Origin: Desulfonatronospira thiodismutans ASO3-1
GTDB taxonomy: Bacteria > Desulfobacterota > Desulfovibrionia > Desulfovibrionales > Desulfonatronovibrionaceae
Length of the DNA: 64,000 bases
Direction of reading: 5' to 3'
NCBI RefSeq assembly: GCF_000174435.1
Contig: NZ_ACJN02000003.1
Location: 698,263-762,262 of the forward strand
Below are positions 33,836 through 42,035 of this stretch, one piece after another. The position numbers and the translations under genes are program-made. Position 1 is the stretch's first letter, and each line of letters begins with the position of its first letter. A model generated the notes under the pieces. That model was not told the origin of the DNA. It ran no database searches and saw nothing but the letters and a program-made list of their open reading frames with translations.

Positions 33836-36421
33836 ATGAGCACCTCCCCCCAGCAGCCCCACGGCGGGGACATCTCTGCCCTGGCCCGCAAGTCCGGGCT
33901 TAGCCCTGATGCAATTGTGGACTTTTCCGCCAGCATCAATCCGCTGGGATTTCCGGAATGGCTGCGCCCGCTGATAAGCACAACCCTGGAAAAGGCGGCC
34001 CATTACCCCGACCCCGGGGCCTGCGACCTGGTCCAGGCCGCCTGCCGGCGCTACAATACCCGGCCGCAAGAAGTCCTGGCAGGCAATGGTACAGCCGAGA
34101 TTATTTCTCTGCTTCCGCTGGCCATGAATTTTAAGCGGGCCGTGATACCCGCCCCCACCTACGCTGATTACGCCCGGGCCTGCCTTGCTGCAGGACTTAA
34201 GGTGCATCGAGTCAATCTGGACCAGGCCCTGGATTTCGCCCTGGATCCGGCTGAGCTTGCACCCCATCTGCAGGGCCGGGATCTGGTCTTTATCTGCCGT
34301 CCCAACAACCCCACCGGCTTAGACGTGGATGCAGCCGGGATACGCAGGCTGGCCGCGGACTTTCCGGACAGCCTTTTTGTAGTGGATGAGGCCTTCGGCG
34401 ACTTTGTGCCTGATTTTGACAGCCTGGTGCAAAACCGTCCCGTCAATGTCACGGTCCTTTTGTCCATGACCAAGATGTTCGCCCTGCCCGGTCTGCGCCT
34501 GGGCCTGGCCCTGGCAGACCCGGAGGTGGTCCGGGCCGTATCCGGCATCCAGCCCTTCTGGTCGGTGAACGTCCTGGCCCAGGCCGCCGGGGTGCAGGCC
34601 CTGCAGGACCATGAGTTTGTGCTTAAAACCAGAGAGTACGTCGCCCGGAAGCGCAACAGCCTGTCTCAAAGCCTGGGTGAGATTCCAGGCATAAAGATCT
34701 ACCCCGGACAGGCCAACTTTCTGCTCCTGGGGCTGGATGAGCGCCTGCCCGAAGCTTCAGAACTCACAGTCCTACTCCTTGAAAAGCACGGCCTGGCTGT
34801 ACGGGACTGCTCCAATTTTCACGGTCTGGACCACAGGCACGTGCGGGTGGCGGTGCGCTCTTCCCGTGAAAACCAGATGCTAGTGCGGGCCATGCACAGC
34901 GTTCTCACTGCAAAACCACCCAGGCCGGCCCAGTCAAAACCGCCGGCCATCATGTTTCAGGGCACCAGCTCCAATGCCGGCAAAAGCATCCTGGCCGCTG
35001 CCATGTGCCGCATACTGCTCCAGGATGGATACCGGCCTGCGCCCTTTAAATCCCAGAACATGTCTCTTAATTCCTTTGTCACCAGCCAGGGCGGTGAAAT
35101 GGGCCGGGCCCAGGTGGTCCAGGCCCAGGCCGCCCGGTTGGAGCCGGACGTGCGCATGAACCCGGTGCTTCTAAAGCCCAGCAGCCAGACCGGGTGCCAG
35201 GTGATAATCAACGGTCAGGCAGTGGGCAACATGGGTGCAACAGGTTACGTGGATTACAAGCCCAAGGCATTCCAGGCCGCCAGGCAAGCCTATGACAGCC
35301 TGGGCCGGGAATTCGACGTCCTGGTCCTGGAAGGGGCCGGCAGTCCAGCTGAAATCAATCTCAAGAGCCACGACATAGTCAACATGGCCATGGCCGAATA
35401 CGCCCGCTCTCCGGTCCTCATCGTGGGGGACATCGACCGCGGCGGGGTGTTCGCTTCCTTTGCCGGGACCATGGAGGTCCTGGCCGAGTGGGAGCGAAAA
35501 CTCATCCGAGGCTTTGTGGTCAACAAGTTCCGGGGGGATGCCTCCCTGCTGGGAAACGCCTTTGAACTGACCCTGCAGCACACCGGCAGGCCGGTGGTGG
35601 GAGTGGTGCCCTACATGCAGAACCTGGATCTGCCGGACGAGGATTCAGTGGGCTGGAAGGAGGGCATTAAGGACCAGAATGGCCACGCAGAAGACTGTGT
35701 CCGGGTGGGCGTAGCGGATCTGCCCCACATAAGCAATTTCACCGATTTTGACGCCCTGCGCCTGGAACCGGACGTAAGCCTGGAAACAGTCCGTTCCCCT
35801 AATGACCTGCAGGGACTGGATGCAGTTATTATTCCCGGCAGCAAAAACGTATTCCAGGACCTGGCCTGGCTGGACCAAACCGGGCTCAAGGCTGCCATTT
35901 CCAGACTTGGCTCTGAGCAGAAGGTGGAAATAATCGGCATCTGCGGAGGGCTGCAGATGCTTGGTAATGAAATAAGCGACCCCTTTGAGCTGGAATCCCC
36001 GGGACAGAAAGTGCAGGCCGCCGCCCTTCTGGATATTTATACGGAAATGGCCCACCAGAAAACCCTGACCCGGGTGGAGGCCACCCATATACAGTCCGGA
36101 CTCAATGTCCTGGGCTATGAAATCCATCATGGAGTCAGCCGTCTCGGGGGCCGGCCGCTCTTGCGGCTTCCTGACGGGAAAAATGAGGGGGTTCTCTCTG
36201 AAAGCGGGCTGGTATGGGGTACTTACTTGCACGGAATTTTCGATGCCGACGAATTCCGCCGCTGGGTCATCGACCAATTGCGCAGCCGCAGGGGAATGGA
36301 GCCCAAGAACCAGGTCATGTGCATCTACAACCCGGACCAGGCCCTGGACCGCCTGGCTGAGCAGGTCCGCTCAAGCCTGGACCTGGAACTTATCTATAAA
36401 TGGATGGGGCTAAAGGAATAA
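33836..36421 (+). CDS. cobD-cobQ: Fused threonine-phosphate decarboxylase (CobD) and cobyric acid synthase (CobQ/CbiP)
   Basis: 861 residues. Residues 1 to about 355 are a fold-type I PLP enzyme resembling CobD/HisC: VDFSASINPLG, AGNGTAEIISLLP, RPNNPTGL, VDEAFGDF, Schiff-base K213 in SMTKMFALPGLRLG. It would make (R)-1-amino-2-propanol phosphate from L-threonine phosphate. Residues about 370-861 are CobQ: FQGTSSNAGKSILAAAMCR, PFKSQNMSLNSFVT, a type I amidotransferase with C703 (GICGGLQMLG) and H799 (YLHGIFD). It amidates cobyrinic acid diamide to cobyric acid. The linker is proline-rich (KPPRPAQSKPP). The frame is continuous with no internal stop or shift. Confidence 0.93.
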   Translation: MSTSPQQPHGGDISALARKSGLSPDAIVDFSASINPLGFPEWLRPLISTTLEKAAHYPDPGACDLVQAACRRYNTRPQEVLAGNGTAEIISLLPLAMNFKRAVIPAPTYADYARACLAAGLKVHRVNLDQALDFALDPAELAPHLQGRDLVFICRPNNPTGLDVDAAGIRRLAADFPDSLFVVDEAFGDFVPDFDSLVQNRPVNVTVLLSMTKMFALPGLRLGLALADPEVVRAVSGIQPFWSVNVLAQAAGVQALQDHEFVLKTREYVARKRNSLSQSLGEIPGIKIYPGQANFLLLGLDERLPEASELTVLLLEKHGLAVRDCSNFHGLDHRHVRVAVRSSRENQMLVRAMHSVLTAKPPRPAQSKPPAIMFQGTSSNAGKSILAAAMCRILLQDGYRPAPFKSQNMSLNSFVTSQGGEMGRAQVVQAQAARLEPDVRMNPVLLKPSSQTGCQVIINGQAVGNMGATGYVDYKPKAFQAARQAYDSLGREFDVLVLEGAGSPAEINLKSHDIVNMAMAEYARSPVLIVGDIDRGGVFASFAGTMEVLAEWERKLIRGFVVNKFRGDASLLGNAFELTLQHTGRPVVGVVPYMQNLDLPDEDSVGWKEGIKDQNGHAEDCVRVGVADLPHISNFTDFDALRLEPDVSLETVRSPNDLQGLDAVIIPGSKNVFQDLAWLDQTGLKAAISRLGSEQKVEIIGICGGLQMLGNEISDPFELESPGQKVQAAALLDIYTEMAHQKTLTRVEATHIQSGLNVLGYEIHHGVSRLGGRPLLRLPDGKNEGVLSESGLVWGTYLHGIFDADEFRRWVIDQLRSRRGMEPKNQVMCIYNPDQALDRLAEQVRSSLDLELIYKWMGLKE

Positions 36422-36460
36422 GAAGTCAGCTGCGGGAGTGTCTCATTTCGAAGAAGCCAG

Positions 36461-36865
36461 CTAAAGAAATTTGATCAGACCCACGACAATTCCGCCTACA
36501 GCCACTGTGGTGCTGAAAAACCAGATAATCAAGCGATCTATTCTTTTGGTCATGACTTCAAAGCGCTGATCCATCTGTTCGAAACGTCTTTCCATCTGTT
36601 CGAAACGTCTTTCCATCTGTTCGAAACGTTTGTCCATCTGTTCGAAACGTTTGTCCACCTGATCAAAACGTTTGTCCATCTGATCAATGATGTGCTGAAT
36701 CATGTCCCGCTGGTGCTTAAGCTCTTCCTCCACCCGGACCATGCGCTCGCGCAGTTCTATTTCATACACCTGCGGCGGCTTGCCAAGACTTTGCTCGGCC
36801 AGCCACTGGGCCATATGCTCTTTCAAAAAATCTATCTGTTCTTTGCTGAATGGTGCTGAAGACAT
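36461..36865 (-). CDS. Coiled-coil heptad-repeat protein with C-terminal membrane anchor
   Basis: 134 residues from the ATG at 36865 (MSSAPFSKEQ); a longer start at 36934 is less likely. After an N-terminal EQIDFLKEHMAQWLAE segment, residues about 68-115 consist of repeated heptads (DKRFEQM, ERRFEQM) encoded by near-identical 21-bp repeats (about 36555-36680). One transmembrane helix (IWFFSTTVAVGGIVVGLI) ends the protein. The family resembles DUF1640-like or phage-tail-fibre-like coiled coils; function unknown. It often accompanies nuclease or Uma2 genes in other genomes, but here it stands alone. Confidence 0.65.
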   Translation of the reverse strand: MSSAPFSKEQIDFLKEHMAQWLAEQSLGKPPQVYEIELRERMVRVEEELKHQRDMIQHIIDQMDKRFDQVDKRFEQMDKRFEQMERRFEQMERRFEQMDQRFEVMTKRIDRLIIWFFSTTVAVGGIVVGLIKFL

Positions 36866-37122
36866 AACAACCGTCCTGAAGAATAAGGAACACAAATAAG
36901 TGCCGGAGGGCCTGTCCCTGATTTTACAAGTCACCCATTGTCTAAATGTCGTTGCAGAATTATTTTCCAGCCATATTTATTTATTCTTTAATGCAGGCAG
37001 TGGAAAAAAGCAAGAAGCAGGAGCAATCTTGACTTTTTCCGTCACTCTCTTTTTAAAAGCGCCCGGAAGGTGCATATTTAATCCTGAAAAAGGCCTGCAA
37101 ACCAGAAAAGCAGTTATGAGGC

Positions 37123-37797
37123 TCAAGGGGCATCTTTTCTGCAGGTCCTGATTCTGGCCAGTTCCTCGGCGTAGCCGTAAATATGCAGGCCTTTGGATGA
37201 AGCAAGAATAGGACCTGGGCTTACACCTTCAATACTGTCCGCCATATATTTCTGAAGCACGGCAATCCCGGCCAGGTTTGCCGGGAAACCTCCCCACAGA
37301 TCCCAGGACCGGAAATATGGATAAAAAATCAACCGACCGTCACGAATGCGCATATCAATGTGGCGCAGGCATGGAGGATCGTTTAGAAGGTGATCTTCCG
37401 GCCGGCCCACCTGCAGTATTGCCTGGTTGGTGGCCCAGGTCTGGTTGAATTTTCCAATCCAGTACAGTACCTGCTGGTATATACGCTCCCCGTAGGTATA
37501 ATCCTCTCCGGGTTCCTTGTGGGGGGACATGAGATAAGGCATGTACTGTTCCACGTAACCATTCTCCACTGGATTTGGAATCCCCAGATGAGGCGGCACC
37601 TGGGGCAGCATCCGGTCCCACGGCTCCATGTATGGATTTTCAATGAGCACGCTGACATAGTCGAACTCCTGCCTTTCTTCGCCCACCATGGATCCGTGCT
37701 GGATGGTATATTTGCAGCCATGATCAATAATGGCATAAAGAGCCTGAAACCAGGCGTCCGGAATGTCTGTGGCGGTAATACTGATGTGTTGAACCAT
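37123..37797 (-). CDS. Divergent thymidylate synthase (ThyA superfamily, archaeal-like)
   Basis: 224 residues, shorter than E. coli ThyA (264) and close to methanogen-type thymidylate synthases. The catalytic set is present: C143 (NDPPCLRHIDM), R163-S164-x-D166 (YFRSWDLWGGFP), N174 and H205-x-Y207 (LHIYGYAEE), spaced as in ThyA. It should methylate dUMP, or hydroxymethylate a pyrimidine nucleotide; the cofactor may be an unusual folate or pterin. It is a single gene divergent from the glycosyltransferase. The stop lies on the far side of a 190-base spacer from the coiled-coil gene. Confidence 0.75.
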   Translation of the reverse strand: MVQHISITATDIPDAWFQALYAIIDHGCKYTIQHGSMVGEERQEFDYVSVLIENPYMEPWDRMLPQVPPHLGIPNPVENGYVEQYMPYLMSPHKEPGEDYTYGERIYQQVLYWIGKFNQTWATNQAILQVGRPEDHLLNDPPCLRHIDMRIRDGRLIFYPYFRSWDLWGGFPANLAGIAVLQKYMADSIEGVSPGPILASSKGLHIYGYAEELARIRTCRKDAP

Positions 37798-37854
37798 AAA
37801 TAAGCAGCCCCGGGAATAATTTTTTATCAGTTAGTTACAGCCCGGGACCATGTC

Positions 37855-38619
37855 ATGTTATGGCCCAAAAATCAAATGCTCCTGAGTGGCAGACAGGACA
37901 ACCCATTGGAAACTTTACCTGGAAAAGCTGTGAACAAACCTGATATTTCCGTGATAATTCCTGTATACCGGGAAGAACAGATCATTAATGACTTTGTCCA
38001 GCGGCTGACAGAAATCTTCCCCGCTGAGAGGCACGAAATTATAATTATTGACGGCGATCCCGTCCGGACAACGCTGTCTGCCCTGCATGTCCCTGGAGTA
38101 TCCGGGTCTGCCTCGGGCAGTGGACGGGGAAATCAGATGAATGCCGGGGCAGCAAAGGCCCGGGGCAAAATTCTGCTTTTTCTTCACGCTGACACCACCC
38201 TGCCGGAGAGTGCTCCGGACCTTATCCAGACTGCGCTCAGGGACCAGGACCTGGCCGGCGGAGCATTTTCCCTGGGTATTGACTCTTCCAGATGGTCCTT
38301 AAAGCTCGTTGAAGCTGCAGCCAACCTGCGTTCAGCAGCAACCCGCGTTCCATACGGAGATCAGGCTATATTCATCACAAAAGAAAAATTTTCTGAAAGC
38401 GGCGGGTTCAGAGATATACCCATCATGGAGGACTTAGAACTGATGACCAGGCTGAAAAAAATGGGGGAAAAAATCATAATCCTGCCGGACAAAGCCATGA
38501 CCTCGGCCAGGAGATGGAAATGTGAAGGAGTTGCCCGGGGTACCCTCAGGAACTGGCTGATACGCATACTCTACCACCTGGGAGTTTCACCGCAGAAATT
38601 ATGCAGGATGTACAGGTAG
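37855..38619 (+). CDS. Glycosyltransferase family 2 (TIGR04283-like)
   Basis: 254 residues from the ATG at 37855; an internal GTG (37930, VNKPDISVIIPVYRE) is a plausible true start because the first 25 residues are not family-like. The GT-A fold is indicated by ISVIIPVYREEQ, GRGNQMNAGAAKARG, LFLHADTTLP (DxD-like HAD) and GGFRDIPIMEDLEL. It matches the TIGR04283 group of soluble glycosyltransferases, some of which neighbour arsenosugar genes. The sugar donor and acceptor are unknown. Confidence 0.8.
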   Translation: MLWPKNQMLLSGRQDNPLETLPGKAVNKPDISVIIPVYREEQIINDFVQRLTEIFPAERHEIIIIDGDPVRTTLSALHVPGVSGSASGSGRGNQMNAGAAKARGKILLFLHADTTLPESAPDLIQTALRDQDLAGGAFSLGIDSSRWSLKLVEAAANLRSAATRVPYGDQAIFITKEKFSESGGFRDIPIMEDLELMTRLKKMGEKIIILPDKAMTSARRWKCEGVARGTLRNWLIRILYHLGVSPQKLCRMYR

Positions 38620-38761
38620 TTTTCTACTTCCGATAAAAAACCACCTGATTTTCAAAAAGTCAAAGCTTGACGTCTTCTTCCTTGTAATACATTCTTATAA
38701 CCACAGTGTTGCATCATTCAACTGACAGAATTATAATCCACCCTTAAAGAAGAGGACCGAT

Positions 38762-38980
38762 ATGCACATTTTTGCAGATGGAATCAGTAAAGTCACCCTT
38801 TCCAGCGGCAACCTGCGCATAAAGCTTACCCAGCAGGGAACAGACAACGAGCAGATCCAGGCCGGCACCCTGATCATTCCCGCCTCCCAGGCCAGCAGTT
38901 TCTTAAACGGCCTGGCCGGCAGCCTCAGGGAACTGGACGAAAAGTTAAAAGCCCAGAAACAGGAACAGGAGCAGCAGTAA
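38762..38980 (+). CDS. Small unknown protein, first of a conserved-looking pair
   Basis: 72 residues, with AAGAGGA upstream of the ATG. The body reads as beta strands (VTLSSGNLRIKLTQQG, AGTLIIPASQ) then a helix (ASSFLNGLAGSLRELDEKLKAQKQ). No family is recognised with confidence; the shape recalls DUF3467-like proteins. It lies 6 bases before the next gene, so the two form an operon. Soluble, with no signal or TM segment. Confidence 0.65.
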   Translation: MHIFADGISKVTLSSGNLRIKLTQQGTDNEQIQAGTLIIPASQASSFLNGLAGSLRELDEKLKAQKQEQEQQ

Positions 38981-38986
38981 AGGCTT

Positions 38987-39505
38987 ATGTCCACCACCTA
39001 TCCCAAGGCCCAGAGGCTGTCCATAGGCTACGACCCCAGGGAGGACAGGCTGATCCTCACCGGACACCTGCAAACCGGAGAAGACCGCGAAGCCATGATT
39101 ACGCGCAGGCTGCTTTCCAGGCTCCTGGACAAAATGAGCAGCGAACTTTCTTCAACGCATCCCGCAGCCGAGAGATCCCCTGATCCTGACGAAGTCCTTC
39201 AGATGGAGCACATCGCGGCCGTCACCCAGGGCAGATCAGAGCAATCCAGCAGCGAGGCTTCTCAGGAAAAGGCTGCAGTCAAGAAATACCTGGCAGTGGA
39301 AGCCCAGGTGGAAACCCAGGATGAACACCTGATACTCGGCCTGATTGCAGAGGATAAAACTCCCATAACCGGCATCAAGCTTTCCAGGGCCAAAGCTCAC
39401 CAGGTTCTAAGGATGCTCATGGAACAGGCCGGAAAGGCAGAATGGGAACTGGAACAAAAGGCTGCCTGGATGCAGCCTATGAAGTACGGCAAGGGAGCAG
39501 GTTAA
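38987..39505 (+). CDS. Unknown protein with two internal modules resembling the upstream gene
   Basis: 172 residues. The N-terminal module (RLSIGYDPREDRLILTGHLQ ... RRLLSRLLDKM) and C-terminal module (VEAQVETQDEHLILGLIAED ... LSRAKAHQVLRMLMEQ) each have a beta-hairpin followed by an amphipathic helix, the same plan as the 72-residue upstream protein. The middle (residues 55-100) is polar and probably disordered. No transmembrane segment. Function unknown; the repeat copy C follows 31 bases later. Confidence 0.65.
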   Translation: MSTTYPKAQRLSIGYDPREDRLILTGHLQTGEDREAMITRRLLSRLLDKMSSELSSTHPAAERSPDPDEVLQMEHIAAVTQGRSEQSSSEASQEKAAVKKYLAVEAQVETQDEHLILGLIAEDKTPITGIKLSRAKAHQVLRMLMEQAGKAEWELEQKAAWMQPMKYGKGAG

Positions 39506-39536
39506 TTTAGAGTAGAGGTTTAAGCTTCAGCCCTTG

Positions 39537-39906
39537 TAACTATTCACCAACTGATAAAACTGGTAAATCTATGCCCACCGCAGCTATCCAGGGTCCGGGG
39601 GCTTTGCAAGCTGGGTCCCGCACTTACTTTCTTAAGTCTGCCCAACTTTCAAAACAAGATTTGCCAGAAAGTAAGTGCGGGATCTGAACGACGTAGGAAG
39701 CGTTAATCAAAACCGTAAAACACCGAACTTGATTTGAAGCATGATATAGAAGTTATTCCAGCTTAAAAATTCATGTATAGGTTTTGATTTACGCTTCCTT
39801 GGAGCTCGCCCTGTTAAACACCGCATAGCGGTCCTGCTTCGCAGGGTTTAACAGGGTGAAGTTTTTACGTCCTGCTTGCAAAGTCCCCGGACCCTGTAAA
39901 TAGTTA
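39537..39906 (+). repeat. Interspersed palindromic repeat, copy C (both hairpin modules)
   Basis: It is the largest copy, 370 bp, from TAACTATTCACCA (39537) to AATAGTTA (ending 39906). The core is GGGTCCGGGG (39594) to CCCCGGACCC. Module 1 is at 39617-39681, module 2 at 39809-39856. Its right end overlaps the last codon position of nadE: the TAA stop of that gene is the first triplet of the terminal inverted repeat. The gap 39506-39903 holds no gene. Confidence 0.9.
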
Positions 39907-41556
39907 CCAGCCCTTTATTAAACACCTGGAGGCCAGAGGCATGCGCCGGCCGGGCCCGAAAGCCACGTCGGTTATCTTGATCCCGGGTGGAGCCTGGTAG
40001 CGCTTGAATTCAGACCTGTTCACCATATCCAGGACCTTTTGCACCACATCCGCCTCGAATCCCCGGGTACAGATCTCTTGCATTGAAGCCCCCTTTTCAA
40101 CATAAAGGCGAAGAATTTCATCCAGTATGTCGTATTCAGGCAGACTGTCCCGGTCTTTCTGGCCCGGGCGCAGTTCTGCGGATGGCGGCTTATTGATTAT
40201 GGCTTCAGGAATAATGGGCCCTCCCTTAGTGCTCAGCCATCTGGCAATGTCATAAACCAGGGTCTTGGGCACATCAGCCAGAACAGCCAGACTGCCGGCC
40301 ATGTCACCATATATGGTACAATAGCCCACAGCCAGTTCAGACTTGTTGCCGGTATTTAAAAGCATGTCCCCCCATTTGTTGGACATGGCCATAAGCAGGT
40401 TGCCCCTGATCCTGGACTGGATGTTCTCTTCTGTTACGTCAGGGTGCATTCCGGAAAAAACATCTTCCAGGGCCTGGTCAAACCCCTGCATCAGGGAAGA
40501 GATGGGCAGTGTAACAGTCTTTATACCCAGGCTTTCAGCCAGTTTCATGGAGTCGTCTATACTGCCCGGACTGGAATGCGGTGAAGGCATGAGCACTCCC
40601 GTGACATTCTCCGGTCCCAGGGCAGATGCTGCCACAGCCGCGGTCAATGCCGAGTCCATGCCTCCTGAAAGACCCAGGAGCACCCTGCTGAACCCGCTTT
40701 TGCGCACGTAATCCCGTGTGCCCAGCACCAGTGCCCGCCAGGCCTCTGCCGGAACGTCAAGGTCATGCTCATGGCTGTCGCTTTTTGCGGGGTTACTGGT
40801 ATCAAAAACAAATACGTCCCTTTCAAATTCCCTGCCTCTGCCCATGATGCTACCATCCGGGCCGAACACCATGCTTCTTCCCGGAAAAACCAGGTCATCA
40901 AATCCCCCCACCTGGTTGCAGAATATGAAAAAAACCCTGTGCTTGACCGCCAGGGAACCCATCATGGCCTGCCTGATCCCGTGCTTGCCAAGACCGAAGG
41001 GAGAGGCGGACATGTTTATGATAATATCGGCCCCCTGCCGGGCCAGTTCCTGCATGGGATTCACCCCGCCCCTGGGCCTGTCCCAGAAATCCTCGTCATT
41101 CCAGGCGTCTTCGCAGATGCTTACCCCCACTACTTTTCCCTTGTACTCAAAAACACCGGGAGCCTCGGCAGCGCAAAAATAGCGCTTTTCATCAAAGACG
41201 TCGTATTCAGGCAGAAGCACCTTGCTGAAGACCTTGATCACCCGGCCTTTATCCAACAGGCAGGCCGAATTGTAGACCTCTCCGGTCCGGCCTGGAAAAC
41301 ACCATGGACTCCCCAGAAGCAAAGGGCCCACACCTGAAGTCTCCCGGGCAATAAAGCGTACGCTCTGCATACACTTCTCCAGGATATCCTCTCTTAATAG
41401 AAGGTCCCGGGCCGGATATCCGATAACTGCCAGTTCCGGGGTCACGCAAATGTCAGCGCCCTGTCCGGAGGCTTCCATGCAGGCCTGGACAATCCCCCGG
41501 GCATTGCCCTCAAAATCGCAGACAACGGGATTCAGCTGCAAAAGCCCGATTTTCAT
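39904..41556 (-). CDS. nadE: Glutamine-dependent NAD+ synthetase
   Basis: 550 residues. Residues 1 to about 265 are a nitrilase-type glutaminase domain (VTPELAVIGYPARDLLL with the catalytic Glu, and VGVSICEDAWND with the catalytic Cys). Residues about 275-550 are the synthetase domain with the PP-loop LSGGMDSALTA. It amidates deamido-NAD+ using ammonia from glutamine. The last residues KGW end at a TAA supplied by the repeat copy C, so the C-terminus may have been trimmed or extended by that insertion. Confidence 0.96.
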   Translation of the reverse strand: MKIGLLQLNPVVCDFEGNARGIVQACMEASGQGADICVTPELAVIGYPARDLLLREDILEKCMQSVRFIARETSGVGPLLLGSPWCFPGRTGEVYNSACLLDKGRVIKVFSKVLLPEYDVFDEKRYFCAAEAPGVFEYKGKVVGVSICEDAWNDEDFWDRPRGGVNPMQELARQGADIIINMSASPFGLGKHGIRQAMMGSLAVKHRVFFIFCNQVGGFDDLVFPGRSMVFGPDGSIMGRGREFERDVFVFDTSNPAKSDSHEHDLDVPAEAWRALVLGTRDYVRKSGFSRVLLGLSGGMDSALTAAVAASALGPENVTGVLMPSPHSSPGSIDDSMKLAESLGIKTVTLPISSLMQGFDQALEDVFSGMHPDVTEENIQSRIRGNLLMAMSNKWGDMLLNTGNKSELAVGYCTIYGDMAGSLAVLADVPKTLVYDIARWLSTKGGPIIPEAIINKPPSAELRPGQKDRDSLPEYDILDEILRLYVEKGASMQEICTRGFEADVVQKVLDMVNRSEFKRYQAPPGIKITDVAFGPGRRMPLASRCLIKGW

Positions 41557-41658
41557 TCCCTGTTTTCTCCCTGTTATTTCCAGACAATCCTGTTTACGGT
41601 ATGCTGAACAGCCTTGTGGTCACAGATTCTGTCTGCCGTACAGGCGGTTCGATTATTG

Positions 41659-41687
41659 TTGACCTGCAGCATATTTGCAAGTAAATA
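41659..41687 (+). promoter_or_regulatory. Candidate sigma70 promoter of the carB-purF operon
   Basis: TTGACC (41659-41664), a 17-base spacer, then TAAATA (41682-41687). It lies 40 bases before the start of the small gene that precedes carB. Confidence 0.6.
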
Positions 41688-41726
41688 TCACATCTTCATT
41701 AAACAGGCCGATAGCATCAGGTGGCC

Positions 41727-42029
41727 ATGAGCATCAAAGACTTTTTTGACCGGGAAAAGATATCCCCTCTGCTTAAACTGCCCGACGAAATGCGGGAAAA
41801 GCTTTTTTCCGGCACGCATCTGTCCAGGCGCGAAAAATACGTTATGGCCAACCTTTACTACCTGGATTCCTGGAACAAACTTGATGAATATCAGAATCTT
41901 TTGCCCGCCATGGCTGACCTTGAGCTATCCGAATGCCTTGAAAGCATTGACATTCTGGAGGAAGAAGGATTCATTTCCAGGAAAGGGCAGAAAATCATAC
42001 TCAGGATCAAACCCATAACCTACAAGTAA
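41727..42029 (+). CDS. Small unknown protein preceding carB
   Basis: 100 residues from the ATG at 41727, which has AGGTGG upstream; a GTG at 41721 is an alternative. The sequence is all-helical in character (FFDREKISPLLKLPDEMREKL, SRREKYVMANLYYLDSWNKL, LEECIDILEEEGFI-like C-terminus ending with basic strands), which could be a winged-helix-like fold. No family is recognised. It shares a promoter with carB and lies 6 bases before it, so a link with pyrimidine/arginine precursor synthesis or its control is possible but unproven. Confidence 0.7.
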   Translation: MSIKDFFDREKISPLLKLPDEMREKLFSGTHLSRREKYVMANLYYLDSWNKLDEYQNLLPAMADLELSECLESIDILEEEGFISRKGQKIILRIKPITYK

Positions 42030-42035
42030 TCACCC

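Noticed and set aside
36555-36680. CRISPR array
   Set aside because: The 21-bp periodicity is contiguous, in frame and encodes heptads; there are no spacers.
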